From the NCBI GenBank assembly GCA_002498845.1, contig DAJC01000027.1, forward strand, positions 1 to 64,000: a stretch of 64,000 bases of DNA. The letters are read 5' to 3'. Positions within the stretch are counted from its first letter, which is position 1, and each line of letters opens with the position of its first letter. The stretch is from Thermoplasmatales archaeon UBA509 (GTDB lineage: Archaea > Thermoplasmatota > Thermoplasmata > Thermoplasmatales > Thermoplasmataceae). Below the pieces are notes generated by a model. The model saw only the letters and a program-made list of their open reading frames with translations. It was not told the DNA's origin and did not search any database. Below, piece after piece: positions 17,867 through 26,800 of this stretch. The position numbers and the translations under genes are program-made.

Positions 17867-18563
17867 ATAGTTCGTCCACTCCCTTCTTCAACACCCTGAA
17901 GTCTCTTTCCAGAGCTTCGATCAGGTCTCTTGTTATCTCTCCTCCATTGAGTTTCTCGATGAAGAGCATGGTGACAATGTGGTCCTGTATGGTTGGCTTC
18001 ACCTTGTATTCCTGGACTGGTGTTATTATTCCAGTCATCTTGGTGAACTTTATCATCTGTTCCTTGACAGATGCTGAAATCCACCCGATGCTCTCGTAAT
18101 AGTCCAGGACGTCCATGGTGTTCTCAGGACCGTAGTTGTCAAGCAGGAATTCCAGCCATCTCAGCGCTACCATGAGAGAAATCACATCGTCGCCCACTGT
18201 TTCCAGCTTGGCTTTACGATGTGCCTTCCACGGGTATCTCGCTGAGGTGGCACTCACATCCTGTTCAGGGTTCTGTGGCTCTGTCACCTTCTTCTTGTTG
18301 TTATCACCGGAGAGAAGTTTCTCCACGTTCGATATCTCCTTGAAAAGGCTGTCCACCTTTCCCAGGAGAGAGTTCTCCTTGCTTTCACTGTACCTTTGTT
18401 CTAAATTGTTAAAGAGGGCTTCTATGTCCGATTTTGAGAATTTTGTTGGCGAGTTCAGCACTTTTTGCTTAAGCTCCTCAAGGACGAATTTTGGTATGGC
18501 TTTGTCTGCAGAATCGATCTTGCTCTGCAGGAAACTCTTCAGCGCATCATTGATCATTGTCAT
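17856..18563 (-). CDS. arlD: Archaellum cytoplasmic protein ArlD/E (FlaD/E)
   Basis: 235 residues. The C-terminal half carries the FlaD/E domain, including RYPWKAHRKAKLETVGDD and the following ALRWLEFLLDNYG. The N-terminal part is helical and coiled-coil-like. ArlC, D and E form the cytoplasmic ring that links the motor to the chemotaxis machinery through CheF. A single D/E gene is present, as in other small archaeal arl operons. It overlaps arlC by 17 bases. Confidence 0.9.
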   Translation of the reverse strand: MTMINDALKSFLQSKIDSADKAIPKFVLEELKQKVLNSPTKFSKSDIEALFNNLEQRYSESKENSLLGKVDSLFKEISNVEKLLSGDNNKKKVTEPQNPEQDVSATSARYPWKAHRKAKLETVGDDVISLMVALRWLEFLLDNYGPENTMDVLDYYESIGWISASVKEQMIKFTKMTGIITPVQEYKVKPTIQDHIVTMLFIEKLNGGEITRDLIEALERDFRVLKKGVDELYGI

Positions 18564-19044
18564 CCTCCTTTCTGTCTATATCCGAAATGACGCTGTCCAG
18601 ATCGGGCACTCCGTAAAGTTCTCTTAGATCACTGATTGCACTGGTAACCAGGCCCTCTAGATCCTTGATCCTTTCTCTCAAAGTGTCCGTGATCTCCTTG
18701 ATTTCTTCCGGGGTTGTATCCATGAAGGGGTTGAATTTCTTGGACACCATTTCATACAATGATACTACCATTTTAACATTCTCCTTCAGTGTTTCCAGCT
18801 CCGTGTTCATCTCGGATATGTTCCTCTTTACGCCATCCATGGAGACTCCCAGTTTGCTGAGTTCATTCTCCACGTTGCCGATTCTGAGGTTTACGCCGTC
18901 AATGAATTTCGCATCGATGGACTGTCCCTGTGTCGGTTGTGCTGTGTTCTGAACGGTTGGGGGTTGGCTTGCTACGTTGACTGTGGTCCCTTTCTTCTTC
19001 TTTCCCAAGCCCTTAAAGTTGTCAAAGAGACCCATTGTGATCAC
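18547..19044 (-). CDS. arlC: Archaellum cytoplasmic protein ArlC (FlaC)
   Basis: 165 residues: a Lys- and Gln-rich flexible N-terminus, a long coiled coil (about residues 45-95) and the FlaC motif VSLYEMVSKKFNPF. Alternative start: ATG four codons in (MGLFDNF). It sits between arlB and arlD/E, 21 bases after arlB. Confidence 0.9.
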   Translation of the reverse strand: MITMGLFDNFKGLGKKKKGTTVNVASQPPTVQNTAQPTQGQSIDAKFIDGVNLRIGNVENELSKLGVSMDGVKRNISEMNTELETLKENVKMVVSLYEMVSKKFNPFMDTTPEEIKEITDTLRERIKDLEGLVTSAISDLRELYGVPDLDSVISDIDRKEDDNDQ

Positions 19045-19065
19045 TGAAATAAGAATGGAGCAGCC

Positions 19066-19782
19066 TTACTGAAGCTGCACCACCGCACTTGTGAAAGACA
19101 CAGGTGTTGTAAAGTCAATGACTGCTGGGGATCCTACCTGCGGGGTCACCTGCCCAGTAACTGTCTCTCCCTGTGCTACTCCACCGGTTCCGAATACTGC
19201 GTTGTTGTTTATTACCAGTACAACCTCAGAACCGTATGACAGAACAGGATGGGCCTTCGTGAGTGATCCACTCGGGTTGTGTATGACTGCGACTCCAAAC
19301 TCATTTCCACTCAGTGCTCCGCTCCATGTGGATGCTGATGTGAGACTTAGCAGGTTTGAGCTTCCAGTCTGTGTGGCCGATGTGAAGTTATCATGGTATG
19401 TCAGTGATGCCGCATGTCCTTCGTAATACAGGCTCACGGTTGCATTTCCGAGATCCACTGCTGAGCCGCCTGTGTTAACCGACAGATATATCAGTGTGTA
19501 GTTCAGAACTCCCGATTCCGGATTTGTAGTATTGCTGTCAAACCCTATTATCTGTTGAATTGCTAGACCGCTGGATACCTGCGCGGTTGTCTGCTGCCCA
19601 GTGCTCTGAGCAGTCTGCTGCAAGTTTCCGGCAGTATGTATCAACACAGTAGCTGCCACTGCTGCAACCAGTACCATCGCAATAAATACGATGAGGGTAC
19701 CGATTCCCGTCTCAGCCCTATTGGCCTTAAGGCTGAATACTTTCTGGAGCTTTTTAGCTCCCCTATATAGTGCTCTATTCAT
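19066..19782 (-). CDS. arlB: Archaellin ArlB (FlaB), major archaellum filament protein
   Basis: 238 residues. The N-terminus carries the class III signal: basic residues, then RAETGIGTLIVFIAMVLVAA, nearly the archaellin consensus; a prepilin peptidase (ArlK, not in this window) would cut just before the ETGIG segment. The rest is a beta-rich, Ser/Thr-rich domain. The ATG at 19782 is preferred over an upstream in-frame codon at 19836 because GAGGTG, a good ribosome-binding site, lies just before it. It is the first gene and the only archaellin of the operon. Confidence 0.95.
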   Translation of the reverse strand: MNRALYRGAKKLQKVFSLKANRAETGIGTLIVFIAMVLVAAVAATVLIHTAGNLQQTAQSTGQQTTAQVSSGLAIQQIIGFDSNTTNPESGVLNYTLIYLSVNTGGSAVDLGNATVSLYYEGHAASLTYHDNFTSATQTGSSNLLSLTSASTWSGALSGNEFGVAVIHNPSGSLTKAHPVLSYGSEVVLVINNNAVFGTGGVAQGETVTGQVTPQVGSPAVIDFTTPVSFTSAVVQLQ

Positions 19783-19896
19783 TAGACACCTCAACAGTGC
19801 TGAGGCTCTGAGTTCTAATAGGCGTTTTTTGCACAAAATACGATATCTTATGGAATCAGTATCTATGTAGGTGAAAGTGTTGGTTATATGGTCAAT
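19783..19896 (-). promoter_or_regulatory. Leader and promoter region of the archaellum operon
   Basis: About 110 bases lie between arlB and the carbonic anhydrase gene's stop. A GAGGTG ribosome-binding site is 4 bases before the arlB ATG, so the mRNA has a leader, unlike most genes here. Several A/T-rich boxes (for example around 19855-19870) could be the TATA element; I cannot choose one. Confidence 0.5.
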
Positions 19897-20421
19897 CTAA
19901 TGTTTCTCAATTTCTGATCCGCGTATTATTTCATACTTTCCCTGGAGATACCCCTCCCTCAGATTGAAATAGGCAAGAGCATTGAGCTTCGCGTATTCCA
20001 GGAGCGAGGAATCATTGCTCCTCTTGACAGCACCAGGTATGCCTGCCACCAGAGACTTTTCAGGAACAGAGAAATTCTGAGTCACAACCGAACCGGCAGC
20101 TATCACGCTCCCACTTCCTATGCGTGAACCATTGAGTGTGATGGCACCCATTCCCACTATTACGTAGTCCTCCACTATGGATCCATGAACAATTGCGTTA
20201 TGTCCAACGGACACATGTCTGCCGATTGTTGTGGGATAATCATCATCAGTATGCACTGTCACGTTATCCTGTATATTTGAGTTGTCGCCAATAATGATTC
20301 TGTTCTGGTCACCTCTGAGAACAGCATTGTCCATTATGGCCACGTTGTCCCCTATCATAACGTCACCAATCAGTGTCGCTGAGGATGCTATGAAACATTT
20401 CTTTCCAATGGAAATTGCCAT
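19897..20421 (-). CDS. Gamma-class carbonic anhydrase family protein
   Basis: 174 residues of left-handed parallel beta-helix (hexapeptide repeats such as IGDVMIGDNVAIMDNAVLRGD). The three zinc-binding histidines are present: His57, His74 and His79, with the spacing seen in Cam. It would interconvert CO2 and bicarbonate; family members lacking the Cam acidic loop sometimes lack activity, so activity is inferred. A TATA-like TATATAAC (20443-20450) lies about 25 bases upstream, fitting a leaderless mRNA. Confidence 0.85.
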   Translation of the reverse strand: MAISIGKKCFIASSATLIGDVMIGDNVAIMDNAVLRGDQNRIIIGDNSNIQDNVTVHTDDDYPTTIGRHVSVGHNAIVHGSIVEDYVIVGMGAITLNGSRIGSGSVIAAGSVVTQNFSVPEKSLVAGIPGAVKRSNDSSLLEYAKLNALAYFNLREGYLQGKYEIIRGSEIEKH

Positions 20422-20608
20422 AAACAGTTATCTTCAGAATTCTATATAACATATGCGGCCACAAATCCCTCATCCAGATGAAGTGGGGGCCGTCGTTACC
20501 TGCAAAAATTCTGGAACTGGACGGATCTTCGCCCTCATAAAAAACACAAAATGGTGCGGATCTGAGAATTGAGCAAAGAATCCATGCAATATCCTGTCAT
20601 AGATAACT

Positions 20609-20680
20609 TTATATGATATATTTAAATTGTCAGACGATTGTATGATCAATATTGCATGCAATGCTTGATTGAATCATACA
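20609..20680 (+). promoter_or_regulatory. TATA region and palindromic operator of the RHH regulator gene
   Basis: A TATA-like ATATGATATATTTAAAT lies at about 20611-20627. Downstream, TGTATGAT (20639-20646) and ATCATACA (20673-20680) are inverted repeats flanking the perfect 12-bp palindrome ATTGCATGCAAT (20651-20662). The array ends 3 bases before the regulator's ATG. Such symmetry between TATA box and start suits binding by a dimeric or tetrameric ribbon-helix-helix repressor, probably autoregulation. Confidence 0.6.
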
Positions 20681-20683
20681 TCT

Positions 20684-21025
20684 ATGGTGAGATCATTGTC
20701 GGTACCGTACAGAATTACAGTAAGGGTGTCTAAGGATACCATGAACCAGCTTGAAGAATTGGTTGAAAATTTCCAGTATGAAACGGTATCTGATATAGTG
20801 AGAAGGGCAATCGATGAATTTATAGAGAGAAATTACAGAAAGGGACCAACGGCAAAGATAGACCTAGTGCTGCCAAAGAAGGTAATGCAGGATCTTGAAT
20901 CAGACTTAAACCAGGGGTCGGCAATTTCTCTGGACGATCTTATACGGGTGATTCTCAGGGACTATACTCTCAGCAGAATAAGCAAGGAGATCAAGGAAAT
21001 TTCCAAGGAAGAGAACATTAAATAA
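20684..21025 (+). CDS. Ribbon-helix-helix transcriptional regulator
   Basis: 113 residues. The N-terminal YRITVRVSKDTMNQLEEL...VSDIVRRAIDEFI is a classic ribbon-helix-helix (CopG/NikR-type) DNA-binding domain. A second strand-helix-helix (AKIDLVLPKKVMQDLESDL...LDDLIRVILRDY) looks like a duplicated RHH unit, so one chain could form a two-RHH module. No NikR-type nickel ligands are seen. ATG 20684 is preferred to TTG 20669 because the latter lies inside the upstream palindromes. pheT follows after 24 bases. Confidence 0.8.
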   Translation: MVRSLSVPYRITVRVSKDTMNQLEELVENFQYETVSDIVRRAIDEFIERNYRKGPTAKIDLVLPKKVMQDLESDLNQGSAISLDDLIRVILRDYTLSRISKEIKEISKEENIK

Positions 21026-21049
21026 CTTTCCAGAGCATCATGAAAGCCA

Positions 21050-22675
21050 ATGGTAGTAATACGGGCTGAAGAGAAGTTCATAACCGAAACTTTTGGAAAC
21101 GACTTCATCGGGAGAATATGGGATTTCTCTGGAATAATTGGATATACTCCGGAAAGAGATGGTAACGAAATTAAAGTTGAATTCAATCCAGACAGGCCGG
21201 ACCTTTTTTCCTTCACAACGCTTGAGTCTGCTATATCCTGCTATTATGACGGAAAGAAGACAGGACCAATAAAATACAGAAATGGCAAAATCGTCTTTTC
21301 AGTATCCGACGAAGCCGTTCAAATGAGGCCATTTGTAACATCCTTTGAGGCTGTAGGAACGGCCATTAGAAATCGCTTCAGGGACCTTATAGACTTTCAG
21401 GAGCGGGTTCACCAGAGTATTGGCAAGAACCGAACCAAGGTGTCAATAGGAATCCATGATATGAGGAAGGTAGTTGCTCCTCTTCGGTACGTATCCATGG
21501 ATTCAGAGAAGCTCAGGTTCACTCCTTATGACGGTTCCGCAGAAATGTCGGCAATGGAGATACTCAGCCAGCATCCAAAGGGAATTGAATATTCAAAGCT
21601 CCTCCCGGACACCAGGCATGTTCCAGTTATCATGGACTCAAGGGACAGGGTACTTTCAATGCCACCAGTTATCAACGGAAATGTTTCAAGAGTCAGTGAG
21701 GACACGGGGCATTTCTTTGTGGACATCACGGGCACTGATACAAGGTCAGTTGCTCAGGCGTCACTGCTTCTTCAGTATTTCTTTCAGAACTCTGGGTTTT
21801 CAATAGTGATTACGAAACAGTATGGAGGGATGGATTTTCGCTCCATTGCCGGAATGGATGGGCGATCAATTGAGATAAATGTGCCAAAGGCAGCAAAGAT
21901 ACTTGGTGTGGAAAGCATTCGAGAGGAAGAAATATCTGATGCCCTTCTGAAAATGGGTTACATTAAATGCGACCCCTCTGGCCATAATTCAGGCTTGGAT
22001 GTAACTGTTCCAGGAAACAGGATTGATGTGATGGGGGAAATGGACATCATTGAAGACATTGCAAAGGCCGTAGGCTATGACAGCATAGTTCCGGTTGTTC
22101 CTGTTCTGGACGTGATTGGAAGCAGCCGCCCCGATACGGTGTTGCGAGATAGGATACGCGAAATTTCAATTGGATTAGGTTACCAGGAGGTGATGACGTT
22201 CGTGGTGACATCATCAGCCTTCTATGAGGGGGTGCACAGGGAAGATGGCATTGCTGTGCAAAACCCCAAAAGTCTGGACTTCAGCGTAGTCAGGGACAGG
22301 CTGCGCCTGAATATTCTGGAATTTTTCAGAATAAACAAGAGACGGTCATTGCCCCAGAAAGTGTTTGAGATTGGTGATGTGATCGTTAATGGAGTACAGA
22401 AAACTTCACTCTGCTTTGCAATGATTTCTTCGCGATCAGGATTCTCAGACATAAAGCAGCCCCTCGAGGCTCTTCTACAAAGGTTTGGCCAGACTATTGA
22501 AACCATACTTCCAGTAAATACAGAAGAATTCATTAAGGGAAGATCCGGAACAATAGTAATTAATGGAAAAAAAGCAGGGGTAATTGGCGAAATAGATCCG
22601 GCAAGCCTGCTGAAATTTGACCTGGCAAATCCAGTATCCGTCTTTGAAATAGATACCACTGCCTTCACTGGGTAG
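21050..22675 (+). CDS. pheT: Phenylalanyl-tRNA synthetase beta subunit
   Basis: 541 residues, the archaeal/eukaryotic length. It has the B3/B4 domain, the B5 region (IEINVPKAAKILG) and the C-terminal catalytic-like domain (GYQEVMTFVVTSS, VFEIGDV, GEIDPASLLKF). It partners PheS, which is not in the window, to charge tRNA-Phe. It follows the RHH regulator by 24 bases and its 3' end overlaps the convergent regulator gene by 11 bases. Confidence 0.93.
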   Translation: MVVIRAEEKFITETFGNDFIGRIWDFSGIIGYTPERDGNEIKVEFNPDRPDLFSFTTLESAISCYYDGKKTGPIKYRNGKIVFSVSDEAVQMRPFVTSFEAVGTAIRNRFRDLIDFQERVHQSIGKNRTKVSIGIHDMRKVVAPLRYVSMDSEKLRFTPYDGSAEMSAMEILSQHPKGIEYSKLLPDTRHVPVIMDSRDRVLSMPPVINGNVSRVSEDTGHFFVDITGTDTRSVAQASLLLQYFFQNSGFSIVITKQYGGMDFRSIAGMDGRSIEINVPKAAKILGVESIREEEISDALLKMGYIKCDPSGHNSGLDVTVPGNRIDVMGEMDIIEDIAKAVGYDSIVPVVPVLDVIGSSRPDTVLRDRIREISIGLGYQEVMTFVVTSSAFYEGVHREDGIAVQNPKSLDFSVVRDRLRLNILEFFRINKRRSLPQKVFEIGDVIVNGVQKTSLCFAMISSRSGFSDIKQPLEALLQRFGQTIETILPVNTEEFIKGRSGTIVINGKKAGVIGEIDPASLLKFDLANPVSVFEIDTTAFTG

Positions 22676-23819
22676 TTTCAGAGTATCCAGAAAATTTGTA
22701 AAATACCTTATCCGCTTGGGAAGAAGATATCCTTATCCCAAGCTTTCGGACTTCATCGGGATCGATGGTTGTACTCCTGAAGTTATAGCTTGCAAGGGAT
22801 TCTTCAATGAGTCCACTACTGCACCCGGTGGCTCTGGCAATGTATCCAACTGACCTTAACCAGTCATCAGTGTTCCTCAGGGATAATGGAGCTGACATGT
22901 ATTCTGTGAGGATATGACGAAGCATTGCGCCTTCCCTTTTAGCGAACTCCATATTTGACGAAAGGGCACAGCACGGGAAACCATCCAGAACCTCATGGTA
23001 GGTATGGGTCAACTTGTACTCTCCAGCAGAAACAAGCTCACTCAGGAAAGGCTCCCAGATGGCAATACTACAGCATTTTCCATTGACAAAATCTTCAATT
23101 CCCATTCGTGGATCTAAAAAACCCTGTGTTTGTGGGTAATCTTTCATGAATTCCATCACAAGAGATATCATTGTAGAAGATTCTGAGGTGAGGATGCAAT
23201 CTTTGCAGTTATGATCCGATTTGATTATGCCTGATCCCCCCGAGGAAACGCCCATGAGGATGAGCGTATTCCCGTTGATAAGAGAAAAATCCACAGAGGG
23301 AAGAGTTGGAACAAGTGATAGCTCTAGCGTACCGTAATTAAGGTCCTCGAGCGCTCTTATTGCTGAATCGTACTCAATTGGAATGATTTCCATTTCCCTT
23401 ACTCTGGCCTCTCTTATTATGTGGGAGAGAACTGGGACATATTCAGATGATCTTAAGAAACCGACTCTGACAAGACCTGGTACTGGACCCGGGTAAAATT
23501 TCCTGTCATATATCCTCCACGTGTTTGCATTTTTAATCCTTATTATGGTTAACTGGGTTTCCAGAGATTTTATAAGTTCGGAGCAGTAACTTCTGGAGAT
23601 GGAAAGTTTCCTTTCAAGTTCGGACTGCGTTACTCCGGACGACCCACCCCTGACAATTGCCCTGGATATTCTTGCAATGGTTTTCGCCCGGGCAGTTTTA
23701 CGACCCTCATTTTTCAAATGTATCTGAATACCCATGTAAGGGATATAGAAAATTGTTATTCTGTCCTTAAGAAAATCAGGGAACGATCTTCCGATCAGTT
23801 TTTTATATATTGTTTCCAT
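22665..23819 (-). CDS. Winged-helix regulator fused to a solute-binding-protein-like sensor domain
   Basis: 384 residues. Residues about 40-110 look like a winged helix (TQSELERKLSISRSYCSELIKSLE). Residues about 115-330 resemble a type II periplasmic-binding fold of the SsuA/TauA/nitrate family: VRVGFLRSSEYVPVLS, LSLVPTLPSVDF, ITSES-like and AIWEPFLSEL segments. No signal peptide is present, so it is cytoplasmic and probably a one-component sensor with a small-molecule ligand. A Cys pair (CKDC) and two CC pairs are visible. It diverges from the giant aglB gene with only 24 bases between the starts, so it may control it. Ligand unknown. Confidence 0.65.
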   Translation of the reverse strand: METIYKKLIGRSFPDFLKDRITIFYIPYMGIQIHLKNEGRKTARAKTIARISRAIVRGGSSGVTQSELERKLSISRSYCSELIKSLETQLTIIRIKNANTWRIYDRKFYPGPVPGLVRVGFLRSSEYVPVLSHIIREARVREMEIIPIEYDSAIRALEDLNYGTLELSLVPTLPSVDFSLINGNTLILMGVSSGGSGIIKSDHNCKDCILTSESSTMISLVMEFMKDYPQTQGFLDPRMGIEDFVNGKCCSIAIWEPFLSELVSAGEYKLTHTYHEVLDGFPCCALSSNMEFAKREGAMLRHILTEYMSAPLSLRNTDDWLRSVGYIARATGCSSGLIEESLASYNFRSTTIDPDEVRKLGIRISSSQADKVFYKFSGYSETTQ

Positions 23820-23843
23820 TAGTGCTCTTCAGGTACGACTCCA

Positions 23844-26800
23844 ATGGAAACTCAGCTGGATCAGAATATCACTTTAAGGGCAAGGGTGGCAAAGCACACC
23901 GACTTTTTGGTTGTTGGAATACTGTTTGTATTCTATCTCTTCTTTGCCAACTACTTTGCCTGGGGACTAACATTTGTCAATGGCGGCGGGATCAGTACCC
24001 TTCCAACATCAGGAGGAAGCGATCCCTACTATAACTTCTACTTAATACTCCATTTTCTTTCCACCGGACACTGGCTGGTTCATGACCCTGCGCTGAACTT
24101 TCCATTCGGTTCAACCAACCCAAGGAATCCATTCTTCCACGTGATGTTGGTCTTCGTAGCTGAGGTGCTCTCCCCCATATTTGGGGCGAAAATGGCTGCT
24201 TTCTACGCTTTTGAGGAATTCGATGCCGTATTCGGTGCACTTCTCATAATCCCCGTGTACCTTGTTACCAAAGAACTTTTCGGTAAGAGGGCGGGTTACA
24301 TATCCGCGTTCCTGTACACACTCATGCCAAGCAACCTTTCAGCTGGAATACTCTCTGGCGGCAGGATGCATACTCCGGAGCTCATCTTTGCGTTCTTCAC
24401 CATATACTTCTTTGCCATGGCCATAAAATATTCTGGAAAGGGAAGAATACTGGAAAATCTGAAAGATTTCAGAACACTTCCATCCCGGCTCATGAATTTT
24501 TACCATGAAAACAGAAAATCGACCACATACGCCTTGCTGGCAGGCGCTTCACTTGGGGGACTCATGCTTGCGTGGCAGGGTTATGCCTATATTGAGGCCA
24601 TCATACTGATATACATAGTAATCCAGCTCATAGCCAACCTTATTCTTAAGAGACCAACCGGGTACATAACATTCTATTTTGCTCTTTTTATCATACTTGG
24701 TTTTGCAATGGGAGCCTATTATTATCAGGCTATCGGAGAAGGCCCAGGATGGTACAATGCTGAATTGCTGATCGGGATACTCATAATACTTTTCTCAGCA
24801 GTTATAAACATAATTGGGAGAAGACCGTGGATACTCATTATTCCCATATTGATAGTAGTTGCAGCAGTGGGGATAGTAGGAATGGACTTTTTTGCTCCTT
24901 CTCTGTTCCACACACTCATAAGCGGTGACGGGTATTTCATCAAGACAAGAGTCTACTCTACCATAGCAGAGGCCCAGGCACCGGCATTGGGCTCGTATAT
25001 CTCGGGATTTGGGGTTGCCCAGTTCATCTTTGGAATTGCAGGTATGATTTATGTGGTTTACCTCTATCTGAAGGAGCGTAAAGAAGAAGTGCTCTTCATA
25101 ATGGTATTTTCACTTGTTTCAATTTACATGAGCTTTGCTGCCGCGCGTTTCAACATAACTGCGGCCCCTGCTTACGCCATTCTGGGTGGAGCCATCATAA
25201 TGTACTTTGCAAAGATGGCCAGGGTAGACGACCTCAAGAACAGAAAGAATGTAGGATACGGGTCTGTGCGGAAATCAATCAAGGGAAATATAAAATGGGT
25301 GCAGGCCGCATTCGTAGTTATCATTGCACTGGTGCTTCTTGTCCCCTCAGGCCTTTCAATGGTTTCTGCGTCGGTTCCTGCCAACTCAGCTGCGCAGGTC
25401 AACACACAGCTGGGCAGCGCAATTCCAGCCTTCTTGAAGGGAACCAATAACACAACCGTCTCCTTTGCTGGCGCACTTGGGGTGCCAATAGATAATGCAA
25501 CTCAACCACTTGCTCTCTCTCTGGCATGGCTGTCAAGCCAGGACACCAATCTTCCATTAACGGAAAAACCTGCCTACGTAAGTTGGTGGGATTATGGTTT
25601 CCAGGAACTTTATCAGGGACAGCATCCCACCGTTGCAGATGACTTCCAGCAGGGAATACCTCAAGCTGGCGAATTGCTAATGGCACAGAACCAGAGCCAG
25701 GATATTGCCCTTTTCATAGCTATTGATCTACAGGCTAACTTCCAGCAGAACGGTGACCATTTCAGCAGCAACATCACTAATACCCTGATTTCAACACTTG
25801 GTGTAAATGAGTACAAGATTATCCTCAATGCATCCAAGAATCCTGGAGCGTTCACTCAGACCGTTCTCTCCAGCCCTGCAGTTTATGGACAGTACATAAG
25901 CTCCATAACTTCTGCCAATGTTTATTACGCCTTTATGAAGGGCAATTTGTCGTACAATTTCCCGACAACCACCCTTGTTAACCTGTATCAGAGTGTAGAA
26001 CAGGAAACAGGCTACAAAATTGGGTATATTCAGATCGATCATAATCTGTTCCCAAGCTCGGCAACAAATCCTGGAATATTTTACGCGCCGGCTTACCTCA
26101 CATACACCCCGTCTTACACATCTACTGGCGGGGAGGTTATTCCCACAGAATACTACAATGTATACGCGACCACAACAAACGGGACATTCCCGCTGAACCA
26201 GCTGTCCTCAACAGCAGTCCCGATTTCCTATAACATTCAATACACGCCGCAGTTTTACAACACTTCCATTTACAGATTCACAATAGGATATCCGCCGTCC
26301 GCCGTTAGCCAGACAAATGGAATTCCTGGTGTTGATTACGGGCAGTCTACCGATACTGTTATGCCGGCATGGAATATGAGCAACTTCGAGATAGTATACG
26401 AGAACAGCCTTTACAACCCATACAAGAACTATCAGGCACATCCCAATGATTTCAAGGAAATACCCCTTCAGGAGGCATACAAGCTACAGAAGGAAAATAA
26501 TGGCACTGTAATCATGTTCTCATCAGCATCGCAGATGCTCTCATACAGTGATCCAATAGTTGAATATTTCCCTGGTGCCATAGTACAGGGCAAGGTAACC
26601 ACTCCTGATGGTGCTCCCGTTCCGGACGTAAGGGTGACAATTTTCGATCAGTATGGCATACCCCATCAAACAGTTCTGACAAACAGCAAGGGCGATTATT
26701 CATTAATGGCCGTTCCAGGCAACGATACACTTATTTATTCCACTGGCACCTTGAACCAGCAATATCTCATAGGCTCTAACAGCGTGGGAGATCGGACAAT

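Noticed and set aside
20669-20683. TTG at 20669 as start of the RHH regulator
   Set aside because: It lies inside the palindromic operator and ATG 20684 already covers the whole RHH domain.
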